DNA of 13,437 nt from Lachnospiraceae bacterium (lineage in GTDB: Bacteria > Bacillota > Clostridia > Lachnospirales > Lachnospiraceae): positions 1-13,437 of the forward strand of contig JAJQCL010000091.1 of the NCBI GenBank assembly GCA_021202715.1, in the 5' to 3' direction. Shown piece after piece: positions 1-7,121 of the stretch. Position numbers and translations under genes: made by a program. The notes beneath the pieces are model-generated. The model saw only the letters and a program-made list of their open reading frames with translations. It ran no database searches and was not told the DNA's origin. Each line of letters opens with the position of its first letter. Position 1 is the first letter of the stretch.

Positions 1-135
1 GATAAGAAAAGAAGATTTTGGCTTTGGCTTCTGGCGCTGTTCAGAAAGGACATGAGTGAATTCAGAGAAAAAGACGGTGATAAGAAGAAAACTTATGAAA
101 AAATAATCCGACAAATGAGGGGAGAAAAGAAATGA
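1..135 (+). CDS. 3' end of an unidentified upstream gene (partial)
   Basis: Frame 1 is open from the first base to a TGA at 133-135, giving 44 residues that begin DKKRRFWLWLLALF and end QMRGEKK. The tail is very basic, with a short aromatic/hydrophobic patch (FWLWLLALF) that could be the end of a membrane segment or an amphipathic helix. The stop overlaps the start of the sigma-factor gene in an ATGA arrangement (ATG 132-134, TGA 133-135), which is typical of translationally coupled genes in one operon and is the main support for calling this coding. No family can be recognised from so short a tail. It may equally be a chance open frame; an internal ATG at 52 would give a peptide of only 27 aa. 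Confidence 0.45.
   Translation, partial: DKKRRFWLWLLALFRKDMSEFREKDGDKKKTYEKIIRQMRGEKK
118..124 (+). promoter_or_regulatory. Ribosome binding site of the sigma-factor fusion gene
   Basis: AGGGGAG lies 7 nt before the ATG at 132 and inside the putative upstream coding tail. It fixes the start and fits translational coupling through the ATGA overlap. Confidence 0.75.
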
Positions 136-2285
136 CCTACACGGAAGCGGTAGAACTGGCAAGGAACGGGGAAGAACGTGGTTTCGCATTCTTATACCAG
201 AACACGTATAAGAGCAAGCTGTATCTGGCTCTGCAGTATATGAGAAATGAAGAAGACGCCAGGGATATCCTGCAGGATGCCTACTTGAAGGCCTTTGCGA
301 AGCTGGATTCCCTGCAGGATCCGGAGCGTTTCCCGGCCTGGCTCGGCCAGATCGTCGCGAACACGGCGAAAAACGCGCTGATTAAAAAGAATCCGGTTCT
401 GTTTTCGGACATTGCATCGGAAGCGGAGGACGAACCGTTTGAGTTCCGGATCGAGGATGAGGATGTCAGCCGCCAGCCGGAACTGTCGTACACGACAGAG
501 GAGACGCGTCAGCTGGTGCGGGAGCTGATGGATTCGCTGTCTGAGGAACAGCGGCTCTGCATTCTGATGTTCCATATTGAAGGGGCATCCATACGGGAAA
601 TCGCAGAGGCGCTGAACTGCTCCGAGAATACGGTGAAATCCCGCCTGAGTTATGGACGGAAGAATATTAAGAAGAAGGCCGAGGATCTGCAGAAGAAAGG
701 GTACAAGCTGTACGGTCTGGCGCCGCTGGCTTTCCTTCTCCTGCTCCTCCACGAGGATGTCTACGCCATGTCTTCGGAACCAGGCTTTCAGGAAACCGGG
801 CGCGAGATCGCAGAGGCTGTATCTCAGAAAATGCCAGAATCCGGAGGCAGAGGCGCCGCATCCCGTTCAGAGACAACAGGCCGACAGGGCAGGACGCATT
901 CTCAGGCTGCCGGGGCTTCGGCGGCGGGGAAAGCCGCGGGGGCCGGATGGCTTCACACAGCGGCCGGAAAGGCACTGCTCGTTCTCATTGGCACGGCCGT
1001 AATCGGAGGCTCGGCTTATGGAATTGCCCGATGGAACCGAAGCGGTACGGAGGATCCGACCCCTGTCACACAGGAAGAGACGACTGCAGGAAGCCCTGTC
1101 AATGATGAAACGCCAATCGCTGCGGAGACAGCGACAGAGCCGGAAAGCACACTGGCTGAAACGGAAGAAACAACAGAAGAAACGGTGAGCGGGCCGCAGG
1201 CCGTATCCGATGAGGATTATCCAGATTTGTTGGAAGGGGAACTTACGAAGGATGAGTTTGAGTTTGTTCTTGCGTATGGCCCGGAAGAACTGACGGAGGC
1301 AGGACTGACTGACACTGAGTACGTATATATCCTGGATCAGTTTTGCCAGTCGGCCAATATCAACGGGCTGAACATGCTGACAGAATACGGGACGGATTCA
1401 TCGTACCGTCACGGATACAGCGTCAATGAGATCAACCGCCTGTTCTCGGTGTTCACGGATTACAGATATACAGAGGATAACGACAGCGATACCGAATACG
1501 GTACGAACGTGGACGGGGATACGATATGGGTGTCTGAGGCAGAGTTGAATTTTACTGCCGCAGCAGAGATCACGGATGCAAGCTATACAGATGACGAGAT
1601 GACCGTGAACTTTCACTTCCATAAAGAGGTTGATGACATGGAGCTTTCCAGCACGACCGATACGGATAAGACCGCTATTCTGCGTAAGAATGAAAACGGC
1701 AACTTTCAGATCGTAAGCATTACGGAAGCGGACAGTACGGCTGACACGGAAAGCAGTGAAGGGAAGACTTCCGATGAAACGTATGATCCGGTCTTCCTGC
1801 GTGCCCTCTATGAAAACGCGCTGCAGGAGGTTGCCGACGGGAAATATACGTTCCCCGGCGTCTATGATGATCCGGTCGAAGGATATTACTATTTCACGGC
1901 GGACATGGACGGAGACGGCGTTCCGGAACTGGTCGTCGGGGCGCAGTTCGTATCCGATGTGTTCTACTGGTATGACTGCATTGTGATCGATTCGAACATA
2001 AGCGGCAGCGTGGCCCACATGGAAGTGATGGACGGCGATATCTGCGTCCTGTCTGCGTATATTCCATCTGACGGGAACGGCTTCCTGGGACTGACGGATT
2101 TCGGCCGCGGCACGGGGCAGACAGAAATACACCGAATAACAGCTGAAAGCGGCGCACTGACGATCAGCGGAATTGAATATGAGTATATCATAGGCAGCGA
2201 TGAAGAGACGCAGTTTTTGCAGGAAAATACAGTAGTGGAATGGACAGAGATATCCGACCTTTCGGGTCTGGATGCGATTCAATAA
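132..2285 (+). CDS. Membrane-anchored ECF-type sigma factor with large C-terminal sensor-like domain
   Basis: Residues 1-190 look like a complete group 4 (ECF) sigma-70 factor. Region 2 is at about 15-85, with DARDILQDAYLKAFAKLDSL and the following PAWLGQIVANTA segment. Region 4 is at about 125-180, with the helix-turn-helix SIREIAEALNCSENTVKSRL. Such proteins direct RNA polymerase to dedicated promoters. Unusually, the chain continues: a short hydrophobic stretch (about 194-206), an Ala/Gly-rich linker (240-278), a clear transmembrane helix (about 279-299), a Thr/Glu-rich linker (about 305-355) and some 360 residues of unrecognised sequence. These include a Ca-binding-like motif DMDGDGVPEL (591-600). 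If only the helix at 279-299 crosses the membrane, the sigma part is cytoplasmic and the C-terminus is outside. Usual ECF factors are about 160-200 aa. No separate anti-sigma gene is visible in the window. The lipoprotein gene follows after 90 bp with no terminator, so co-transcription is likely. The sigma part is secure; the sensor role is inference. Confidence 0.85.
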   Translation: MTYTEAVELARNGEERGFAFLYQNTYKSKLYLALQYMRNEEDARDILQDAYLKAFAKLDSLQDPERFPAWLGQIVANTAKNALIKKNPVLFSDIASEAEDEPFEFRIEDEDVSRQPELSYTTEETRQLVRELMDSLSEEQRLCILMFHIEGASIREIAEALNCSENTVKSRLSYGRKNIKKKAEDLQKKGYKLYGLAPLAFLLLLLHEDVYAMSSEPGFQETGREIAEAVSQKMPESGGRGAASRSETTGRQGRTHSQAAGASAAGKAAGAGWLHTAAGKALLVLIGTAVIGGSAYGIARWNRSGTEDPTPVTQEETTAGSPVNDETPIAAETATEPESTLAETEETTEETVSGPQAVSDEDYPDLLEGELTKDEFEFVLAYGPEELTEAGLTDTEYVYILDQFCQSANINGLNMLTEYGTDSSYRHGYSVNEINRLFSVFTDYRYTEDNDSDTEYGTNVDGDTIWVSEAELNFTAAAEITDASYTDDEMTVNFHFHKEVDDMELSSTTDTDKTAILRKNENGNFQIVSITEADSTADTESSEGKTSDETYDPVFLRALYENALQEVADGKYTFPGVYDDPVEGYYYFTADMDGDGVPELVVGAQFVSDVFYWYDCIVIDSNISGSVAHMEVMDGDICVLSAYIPSDGNGFLGLTDFGRGTGQTEIHRITAESGALTISGIEYEYIIGSDEETQFLQENTVVEWTEISDLSGLDAIQ

Positions 2286-2362
2286 AAACCTTAGAATCGA
2301 AAAACCAGAGGCAAACGCACAGATATGATCCTGATGCGGTTCATATGAAATCATTAAAACAC

Positions 2363-2369
2363 AAAGGAG
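2363..2369 (+). promoter_or_regulatory. Ribosome binding site of the OmpA-like lipoprotein gene
   Basis: AAAGGAG lies 6 nt before the ATG at 2376 and supports this start. The 90-bp gap 2286-2375 shows neither a convincing promoter nor a terminator, so read-through from the sigma gene is likely. Confidence 0.75.
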
Positions 2370-2375
2370 ATTGAA

Positions 2376-4286
2376 ATGAAAAAGAAAACGATGGGACTGT
2401 TTCTGACAGTCGTGTTGACCGTACTGGTAGCGCTAAGCGGGTGCAGCGCCGGCGATTCGACAGAATCCGCAGCAGAAAGCATTCCGGAAACGACGGAAAC
2501 CGAAACCACGGAAGCGGAAACGACCGTAGAAGAAACTGAAAGTACAGAAGAAACTGTGGAAGAGACTGCGGAGACGGTCTCTGACGAAGAGATCGAGCTT
2601 GAAGGCGCCGCAAACATGGAGGACGCGCCGGAGATTACGCTGGGAACAAAGATCTTGGGTCATTTGGAGTCTTCGAGCAGCGGCGATATAAAATGGTACT
2701 GTTTTACGACGAATTCGGCATCCGGTACAGCATATGATCTTGCCATCGGAAAGGATTCTTCGAAAATTACGGTCTCCATCTATGATGAGCGCAGCAATGA
2801 GCTACTCAGCCAGGAAACGGAGAGCGGCGGGCTTACGACGTATATAACGCTCGACAGCCTGGAACCGGGGACAAGGTATTACCTGCGCCTGTCGGTAGGC
2901 AGCTACCAGAGTAAAGAATATTCTGTGTCAATAGATGCAGCTGATGTGAGCGGAACTTCTTCTGATATATCTGATGCGGAAAGCACGGCAGATACCGTGA
3001 GCACGGTCCGGGCGACAGAAAGTGATCTGGATGTGGAAACAGAGGATGCGTCAACGGAAATCCGGTTAGGAACGAACCAGGATGACGCGATTCTTATGCC
3101 GCTGGAAACAGTTATCCGCTGCGAACTGGATGCAAACTACAGCTGGTGCCGTTTTACCACAAGTGATAATGTAGATGCAGACTATCAGATAACGATAATA
3201 CATAAAGGCTTATCGAATTATCCCTTATATGCCGTCCTTTGTGATGAATACGGGACAGAGCTTGCGTCCGGGTCTGCGGATACGGATGGTTTGGCAGTGA
3301 CATTTTCCTGCGGCACATTATCTCCAAACACAACATATTACATAAGACTCATTTCCAATAATGGCCCTTATCATATTTATTCGGTCTCTATTGCTGTAAT
3401 CGTCAGAGATTTAAATAGCACCACCTCCGGCATTGCAACTTCAAATAACGGCGGTATAGTGCAAACTACAGATGAAATTGCAACAAATCAGGATGATGCA
3501 ATACTGATTTCTACCGGAGAGAAATATGAAAGTTCTACGCAGGAATCATATTGTTATTATGCCTTTACTGCCAGTGTATCCGGGGAATATATGATTACGA
3601 TGACAGATAAATCTACAGAATATGGACTTACTGGACGCTTATATGATAAATACGGTACAGAACTTGCTTCTGGAAAAGCAGATACAGATGGTATGGCTGC
3701 AACTTTTTCATATACTGAGTTGGTCGAAAATGAAACGTATTATGTAAGATTTGATTCACACAATGGTCCTTATCACCCATTTGATATTAATTATTCCTTT
3801 ATTATCCGAGGGCCGGAAACTGTCGAGGAAACAGAAGAAGAGGAGTTGATCTTTTCTACTCCATATGAGATAAATGCCACGCAGGTGCAGTTCGTCATCA
3901 ATTCCGCTGAATTCATCGACGAGGAAGCGGCGAAGGAAGCCGTGGAGCCTGTCGCGGAAGCATTGCTCGCTTATCCTGAACACTCTATCCTGATCGCCGG
4001 GACCACGGCCACGGACGGCACACAGGAATCCTGCGTGAAACTTTCGGAACGCCGGGCCGCAGCCGTGAAGAATCTGTTGGTCAAAGAATTTGGCGTGCCG
4101 GAATCACAGATCGAGACCATCGGGCTTGGCTACGAGGCGGATCCGTTTGAGCGCGGACAGGACCGGGAGGTCGAAGGAGATCTGACCAGCAAGTTTGTCG
4201 AATCCGAAGGGAAGAAGAATCGCCGTGTTGTTATCATGGATATCGATTCCGAGATCGCACAGGAGATCCTCGCCGCGAATGGATGA
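2376..4286 (+). CDS. Lipoprotein with three PPC-like repeats and C-terminal OmpA-like domain
   Basis: The N-terminus is a lipoprotein signal: MKKK, a hydrophobic core, and lipobox LSGC with Cys23 as the predicted lipidation site. Residues 27-77 are a Thr/Glu-rich linker, probably spanning the wall. Three related beta-rich repeats follow at about 86-187, 228-344 and 368-478. Repeats 2 and 3 share NQDDAI, YGTELASG-ADTDG, YY-R and NGPYH, and resemble pre-peptidase C-terminal (PPC) type beta-sandwiches. A second acidic linker (480-490) leads to an OmpA/MotB-like domain at about 500-625, with LSERRAAAV, a GLGYEADP segment and NRRVVIMDI; such domains bind peptidoglycan non-covalently. At the position of the OmpA aspartate that contacts diaminopimelate there appears to be Ala545. 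Likely role: an outer-face membrane lipoprotein gripping the wall. DNA for repeats 2-3 (about 3170-3810) is AT-richer than both ends of the gene. Architecture is well supported; ligand and partner are unknown. Confidence 0.85.
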   Translation: MKKKTMGLFLTVVLTVLVALSGCSAGDSTESAAESIPETTETETTEAETTVEETESTEETVEETAETVSDEEIELEGAANMEDAPEITLGTKILGHLESSSSGDIKWYCFTTNSASGTAYDLAIGKDSSKITVSIYDERSNELLSQETESGGLTTYITLDSLEPGTRYYLRLSVGSYQSKEYSVSIDAADVSGTSSDISDAESTADTVSTVRATESDLDVETEDASTEIRLGTNQDDAILMPLETVIRCELDANYSWCRFTTSDNVDADYQITIIHKGLSNYPLYAVLCDEYGTELASGSADTDGLAVTFSCGTLSPNTTYYIRLISNNGPYHIYSVSIAVIVRDLNSTTSGIATSNNGGIVQTTDEIATNQDDAILISTGEKYESSTQESYCYYAFTASVSGEYMITMTDKSTEYGLTGRLYDKYGTELASGKADTDGMAATFSYTELVENETYYVRFDSHNGPYHPFDINYSFIIRGPETVEETEEEELIFSTPYEINATQVQFVINSAEFIDEEAAKEAVEPVAEALLAYPEHSILIAGTTATDGTQESCVKLSERRAAAVKNLLVKEFGVPESQIETIGLGYEADPFERGQDREVEGDLTSKFVESEGKKNRRVVIMDIDSEIAQEILAANG

Positions 4287-4469
4287 CAGATGTATAACGG
4301 TTATGACGAACCATGGGCATGTGTCATTCCCTGAAAAACAGGATCTTTATGATTTTCTTTGTAAACTGCGTGGAAGGAACGTGAGATGGCCTTCTATGTT
4401 TTCAGGGAGAATTTTTTACTCTCAGGTATAAAAGAATACCGATCATTCTCAAAGGATCAGGGAACAGGT
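4287..4469 (+). other. Intergenic leader between the lipoprotein and Ig-like genes
   Basis: This 183-bp stretch has no convincing sigma-A promoter. It contains complementary segments CCCTGAAAAACA (4329-4340) and TGTTTTCAGGG (4397-4407), which can pair with a one-base bulge around a 56-nt loop. A T6 run follows at 4412-4417. This could be a weak terminator or a leader structure in front of the Ig-like gene. The large loop makes either role uncertain. Confidence 0.3.
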
Positions 4470-6860
4470 ATGAAAAAAGGAATCCACACAGGGGCATTAC
4501 GTATTTTAATGCTGATGTTTTTCGCAACACTCTGTCTCTTCGCACCGGCAGGCACGCCTCTGGCCTCTGCCACAGGCACCGTAACCGCTGAAGCGGCTAC
4601 AGAGACAAGCGTAAAATCACTGACAGCAGGCAAAAGCTGCACCATAACAGGTTATGCAAAAGTAACATCCTCAAAGACCTCGGTGGCTACATCGAAGAAG
4701 AAATCCTCTAAAAAATACACGGTCAAAGCTGTGAAGAAAGGCACTGCTGTATTAAAGTGTTACGACGCTGATGGGAAGCTGGTGAAGAAAATCTACCTGA
4801 TCGTTACGACCCAAAACTCCCTGAAATACAACACTTCCACGACCGTGCTTGTCAAAGGAAAGACGAAAACCGTCACGGCCACCGTCCAGAGCGGGTGTAC
4901 GGTAAAGTACGCCAGCTCCAAGACCGGCGTGGCGGCTGTGAACAGCAAAGGAAAGATCACGGCCAAGAAGGTTGGCACTGCGACAATCTCCGCGAAAGTA
5001 TACTATAAAGGGAAAGTGATCAGGACCTTTAAAAAGAAGGTGGTCGTGGTCAGTTATGATACATCGGATGTCAAATTATCGGTTGGGGACAGCACCAGAG
5101 CGGAAGTCTCGGTTCCGTCCGGATATACAGTCAGCTATGCCAGTTCCGACAAGTCCGTTGCGCGTGTGAGCAGCAAAGGGAAAATTGCCGCGAAAAAAGC
5201 CGGAACAGCAACCATTACGGCAAAGATTTCTTATAACGGAAATGTGATAAAAAAACTGACCAAAACGGTAACCGTTACGGCTGCTTCGGGCAGTACGTCC
5301 TCTGGAAGTACAAGTACAGCGCCCGCGCTCACATATACTTTTGACTCATCAGCCGTAACGATCTGCATGTATGAGGGGCTGAGTGCAGAGGCGACTGTAT
5401 CGAGCGGCTATTCCGTATCGTATGCCAGCTCCAATCCGTCTGTCGCAAGTGTGGACGTCAAGGGTTTTATTTGTGGTTTGTCAGAAGGGACGACGAGTAT
5501 TACAGTAAATATTTCTTACAACGGTACGGTCAAAAAGACACTGACCAAAAAAGTAACGGTCGTTTATCCGGAATATATCCTTTCTAATAAGAAAACTGCG
5601 ACCGCATATGTCTCACCTGGCGGAAGCGTATCCAACACAGTTGATCTTTCTTTTTCCAAAGGATGGTGTAATTCCTGGATCAGTTATGAATCTTCCGATA
5701 CTTCTGTTGCCACGACCGCTGAAAATGGCGCCATAGAAGCTATATCCCCAGGAACGGCGACAATTACCGGTACTTTGAAGCTGGGAACGAATTTGTCGAA
5801 CGCAAAAGTGGTCGAAACATGGCGGCGGGATGTAGTTGTAACTCAGAACAGTTTAAACTATAGTGAGTTATCATTGTATATGGATGTAAATGACAGTGAA
5901 ACGATCCTCTGCCAAAATGTTAATTCATCAGATGATGTAGAGTGGTCCTGCAGCGATTCGTCCGTCCTTGAAACATATAGCACTGTTCAAAAGGAGCGGG
6001 TGATTACTGCGCTCAAGAAAGGAACGGCAACTATTACATGTACAGTTAACTCCTGCACAACATTAACCTGTAAGGTGACGGTCACAAATAAATACTCATA
6101 TGATATATATTTGGTCAATGCGGATGAAATATACAGCAGTGATGTTTATGGCTGTCATTATTGCTTTTTCATAAAAACAGAGAATCCTTCAGTAAGTTAT
6201 TTATCTTTTCGTGGTACATCAATATACACGGCGATTTTAGACACCTATGATGATATCCCCGAGGTAAGAAGCCATGAAGTCGATAACTTTTATCCGGTTT
6301 CGGGAGGGTATATATATTCGGCGCAGTTTAGACAATCCGGAAGACAAACCGTTTCATTGATCATTGGTTCAAACATTATAAAAACGTTTAGCATAGATGT
6401 GCTTGACTATAGGACTGCAATGAATGAATGGATCGACGGGCTGATTGACGATTACACAACAAGCGACATGACTTCTTTTGAAAAAATGAGCAGTATATGT
6501 AAATACCTTGTATCCGATTCGGCAGGATTTAAGTATCCGGCAAATGACGGGACATCATTTTTAACCTTGTCTACAGAAACGGGGCCCTCTTTTATCAAGA
6601 AAATATGGGATTCAGCTTCGTCTCCATCCATGTTGGCACGGATTGCAGAGCGGATAGGCGGGTTTGACTATATTCACAACTGTTACACTGATTATACTTA
6701 CGGAACAGAGGAATGGAAGGTGTATCACGCTTGCTGTGCCGTAGGGATAGGAGATACGACTCTGTATTATGAGGTGTGTCCGTCCTGGAGTACAGGCACA
6801 ATTACTTCTATAACGTATGTGGATCTTAATTCCACAGAGAATCTCAAATATGTAGGATAA
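4470..6860 (+). CDS. Secreted Ig-like (Big_2-type) repeat protein with transglutaminase-like C-terminus
   Basis: I start at ATG 4470 because it opens a classic signal peptide (MKKGIHTGALRILMLMFFA... with a likely cut near LASA) after an AGGGAACAGG sequence. The frame extends back to 4386, but those 28 residues would mask the signal. The mature protein has about six Ig-like modules, at roughly residues 50-115, 116-194, 195-269, 287-366, 367-458 and 459-540. They carry the Big_2 signature of YASS-(x)-SVA-V, then KGKI-A-K-GTATIT. Early modules are very Lys-rich, suggesting contact with acidic wall polymers. A Ser/Thr/Gly linker lies at 270-286. No LPXTG motif, SLH repeat or C-terminal membrane helix is visible, so attachment is unexplained. 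The C-terminal 250 residues end in a transglutaminase-like region (about 665-772) whose presumed catalytic Cys and Asp appear to be Ser715 and Cys770, with His753 kept. It is probably a surface adhesin or wall-associated scaffold. The 3' third is AT-rich compared with the start. Confidence 0.8.
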   Translation: MKKGIHTGALRILMLMFFATLCLFAPAGTPLASATGTVTAEAATETSVKSLTAGKSCTITGYAKVTSSKTSVATSKKKSSKKYTVKAVKKGTAVLKCYDADGKLVKKIYLIVTTQNSLKYNTSTTVLVKGKTKTVTATVQSGCTVKYASSKTGVAAVNSKGKITAKKVGTATISAKVYYKGKVIRTFKKKVVVVSYDTSDVKLSVGDSTRAEVSVPSGYTVSYASSDKSVARVSSKGKIAAKKAGTATITAKISYNGNVIKKLTKTVTVTAASGSTSSGSTSTAPALTYTFDSSAVTICMYEGLSAEATVSSGYSVSYASSNPSVASVDVKGFICGLSEGTTSITVNISYNGTVKKTLTKKVTVVYPEYILSNKKTATAYVSPGGSVSNTVDLSFSKGWCNSWISYESSDTSVATTAENGAIEAISPGTATITGTLKLGTNLSNAKVVETWRRDVVVTQNSLNYSELSLYMDVNDSETILCQNVNSSDDVEWSCSDSSVLETYSTVQKERVITALKKGTATITCTVNSCTTLTCKVTVTNKYSYDIYLVNADEIYSSDVYGCHYCFFIKTENPSVSYLSFRGTSIYTAILDTYDDIPEVRSHEVDNFYPVSGGYIYSAQFRQSGRQTVSLIIGSNIIKTFSIDVLDYRTAMNEWIDGLIDDYTTSDMTSFEKMSSICKYLVSDSAGFKYPANDGTSFLTLSTETGPSFIKKIWDSASSPSMLARIAERIGGFDYIHNCYTDYTYGTEEWKVYHACCAVGIGDTTLYYEVCPSWSTGTITSITYVDLNSTENLKYVG

Positions 6861-6916
6861 AGAGAGGATAGCGGCTCAGGCCGCCGGTGCCGAATAAAAA
6901 AATTAAAAAATTTTCG

Positions 6917-6950
6917 AGGGAGAGCAAACTTTTTGCTCTCCCTTGTTGTC
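6917..6950 (+). terminator. Terminator after the Ig-like gene
   Basis: GGGAGAGCAAA (6918-6928) and TTTGCTCTCCC (6932-6942) form a perfect 11-bp stem with a 3-nt loop, extended by an A-T pair at 6917/6943. A moderately T-rich tail TTGTTGTCTTT follows. An A-rich run before the stem would give a U-tract on the other strand, so it may act in both directions. Confidence 0.8.
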
Positions 6951-6973
6951 TTTCCGGGTGTAACGGGCAAAAA

Positions 6974-6981
6974 CAAAGCCC
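6974..6981. repeat. Target site duplication, left copy
   Basis: CAAAGCCC directly abuts the left end of the insertion sequence and is repeated exactly at 9376-9383. Eight base pairs is the duplication length known for IS66-family elements. Confidence 0.93.
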
Positions 6982-7002
6982 GTTACCATTCACGGGGTGG
7001 GG
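6982..7002 (+). repeat. Left terminal inverted repeat of the IS66-family element
   Basis: Starting with GTTACCATTCACGGGG, it matches the complement of 9355-9375 at 19 of 21 positions. The exact outer limit is set by the adjoining 8-bp target duplication. Confidence 0.92.
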
Positions 7003-7020
7003 AAATTTTGATAGGCCTTA

Positions 7021-7058
7021 GAAAAAGTTGCGGTTTTTCAAAAAATCGTAACTTTTTC
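7021..7058 (+). repeat. Hairpin just inside the left end of the IS
   Basis: Arms 7021-7032 (GAAAAAGTTGCG) and 7047-7058 (CGTAACTTTTTC) pair over 12 bp with one G-T wobble, around a 14-nt loop. It ends 2 bp before the -35 box. Such a structure could stop transcription entering from outside the element, or serve as a protein-binding site; the choice between these is inference. Confidence 0.6.
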
Positions 7059-7060
7059 TA

Positions 7061-7089
7061 TTGACAGAAATGGAGTTATGTGTTATAAT
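7061..7089 (+). promoter_or_regulatory. Perfect sigma-A promoter of the IS genes
   Basis: TTGACA at 7061-7066 and TATAAT at 7084-7089 are separated by exactly 17 bp, matching the consensus in every base. Transcription would begin near 7096, shortly before the accessory gene. Such strength is notable, since transposase genes are often weakly expressed. Confidence 0.88.
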
Positions 7090-7121
7090 AAATCATAACG
7101 TTTTAGAGGGAGGTACCTATT

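Noticed and set aside
1398..2354. A 318-codon minus-strand open frame
   Set aside because: It is antisense to the sigma-factor fusion, which has clear domains and a good ribosome site. The opposite-strand translation has no family features.
2286..2375. A separate promoter or terminator between the sigma and lipoprotein genes
   Set aside because: No -35/-10 pair and no stable hairpin with a T-run could be found; read-through is simpler.
4427..4432. TATAAA before the Ig-like gene as a -10 box
   Set aside because: No acceptable -35 sequence lies 16-18 bp upstream, so I do not call a promoter there.
4386..4469. An N-terminal extension of the Ig-like protein by 28 codons
   Set aside because: It would bury the signal peptide that starts cleanly at the ATG at 4470. 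The upstream ATG has no good ribosome site.
4670..5570. Repeated YASS/KGKI coding strings as a CRISPR or DNA tandem repeat
   Set aside because: The repetition is at protein level, from Ig-like modules; the DNA copies diverge and have no constant spacers.
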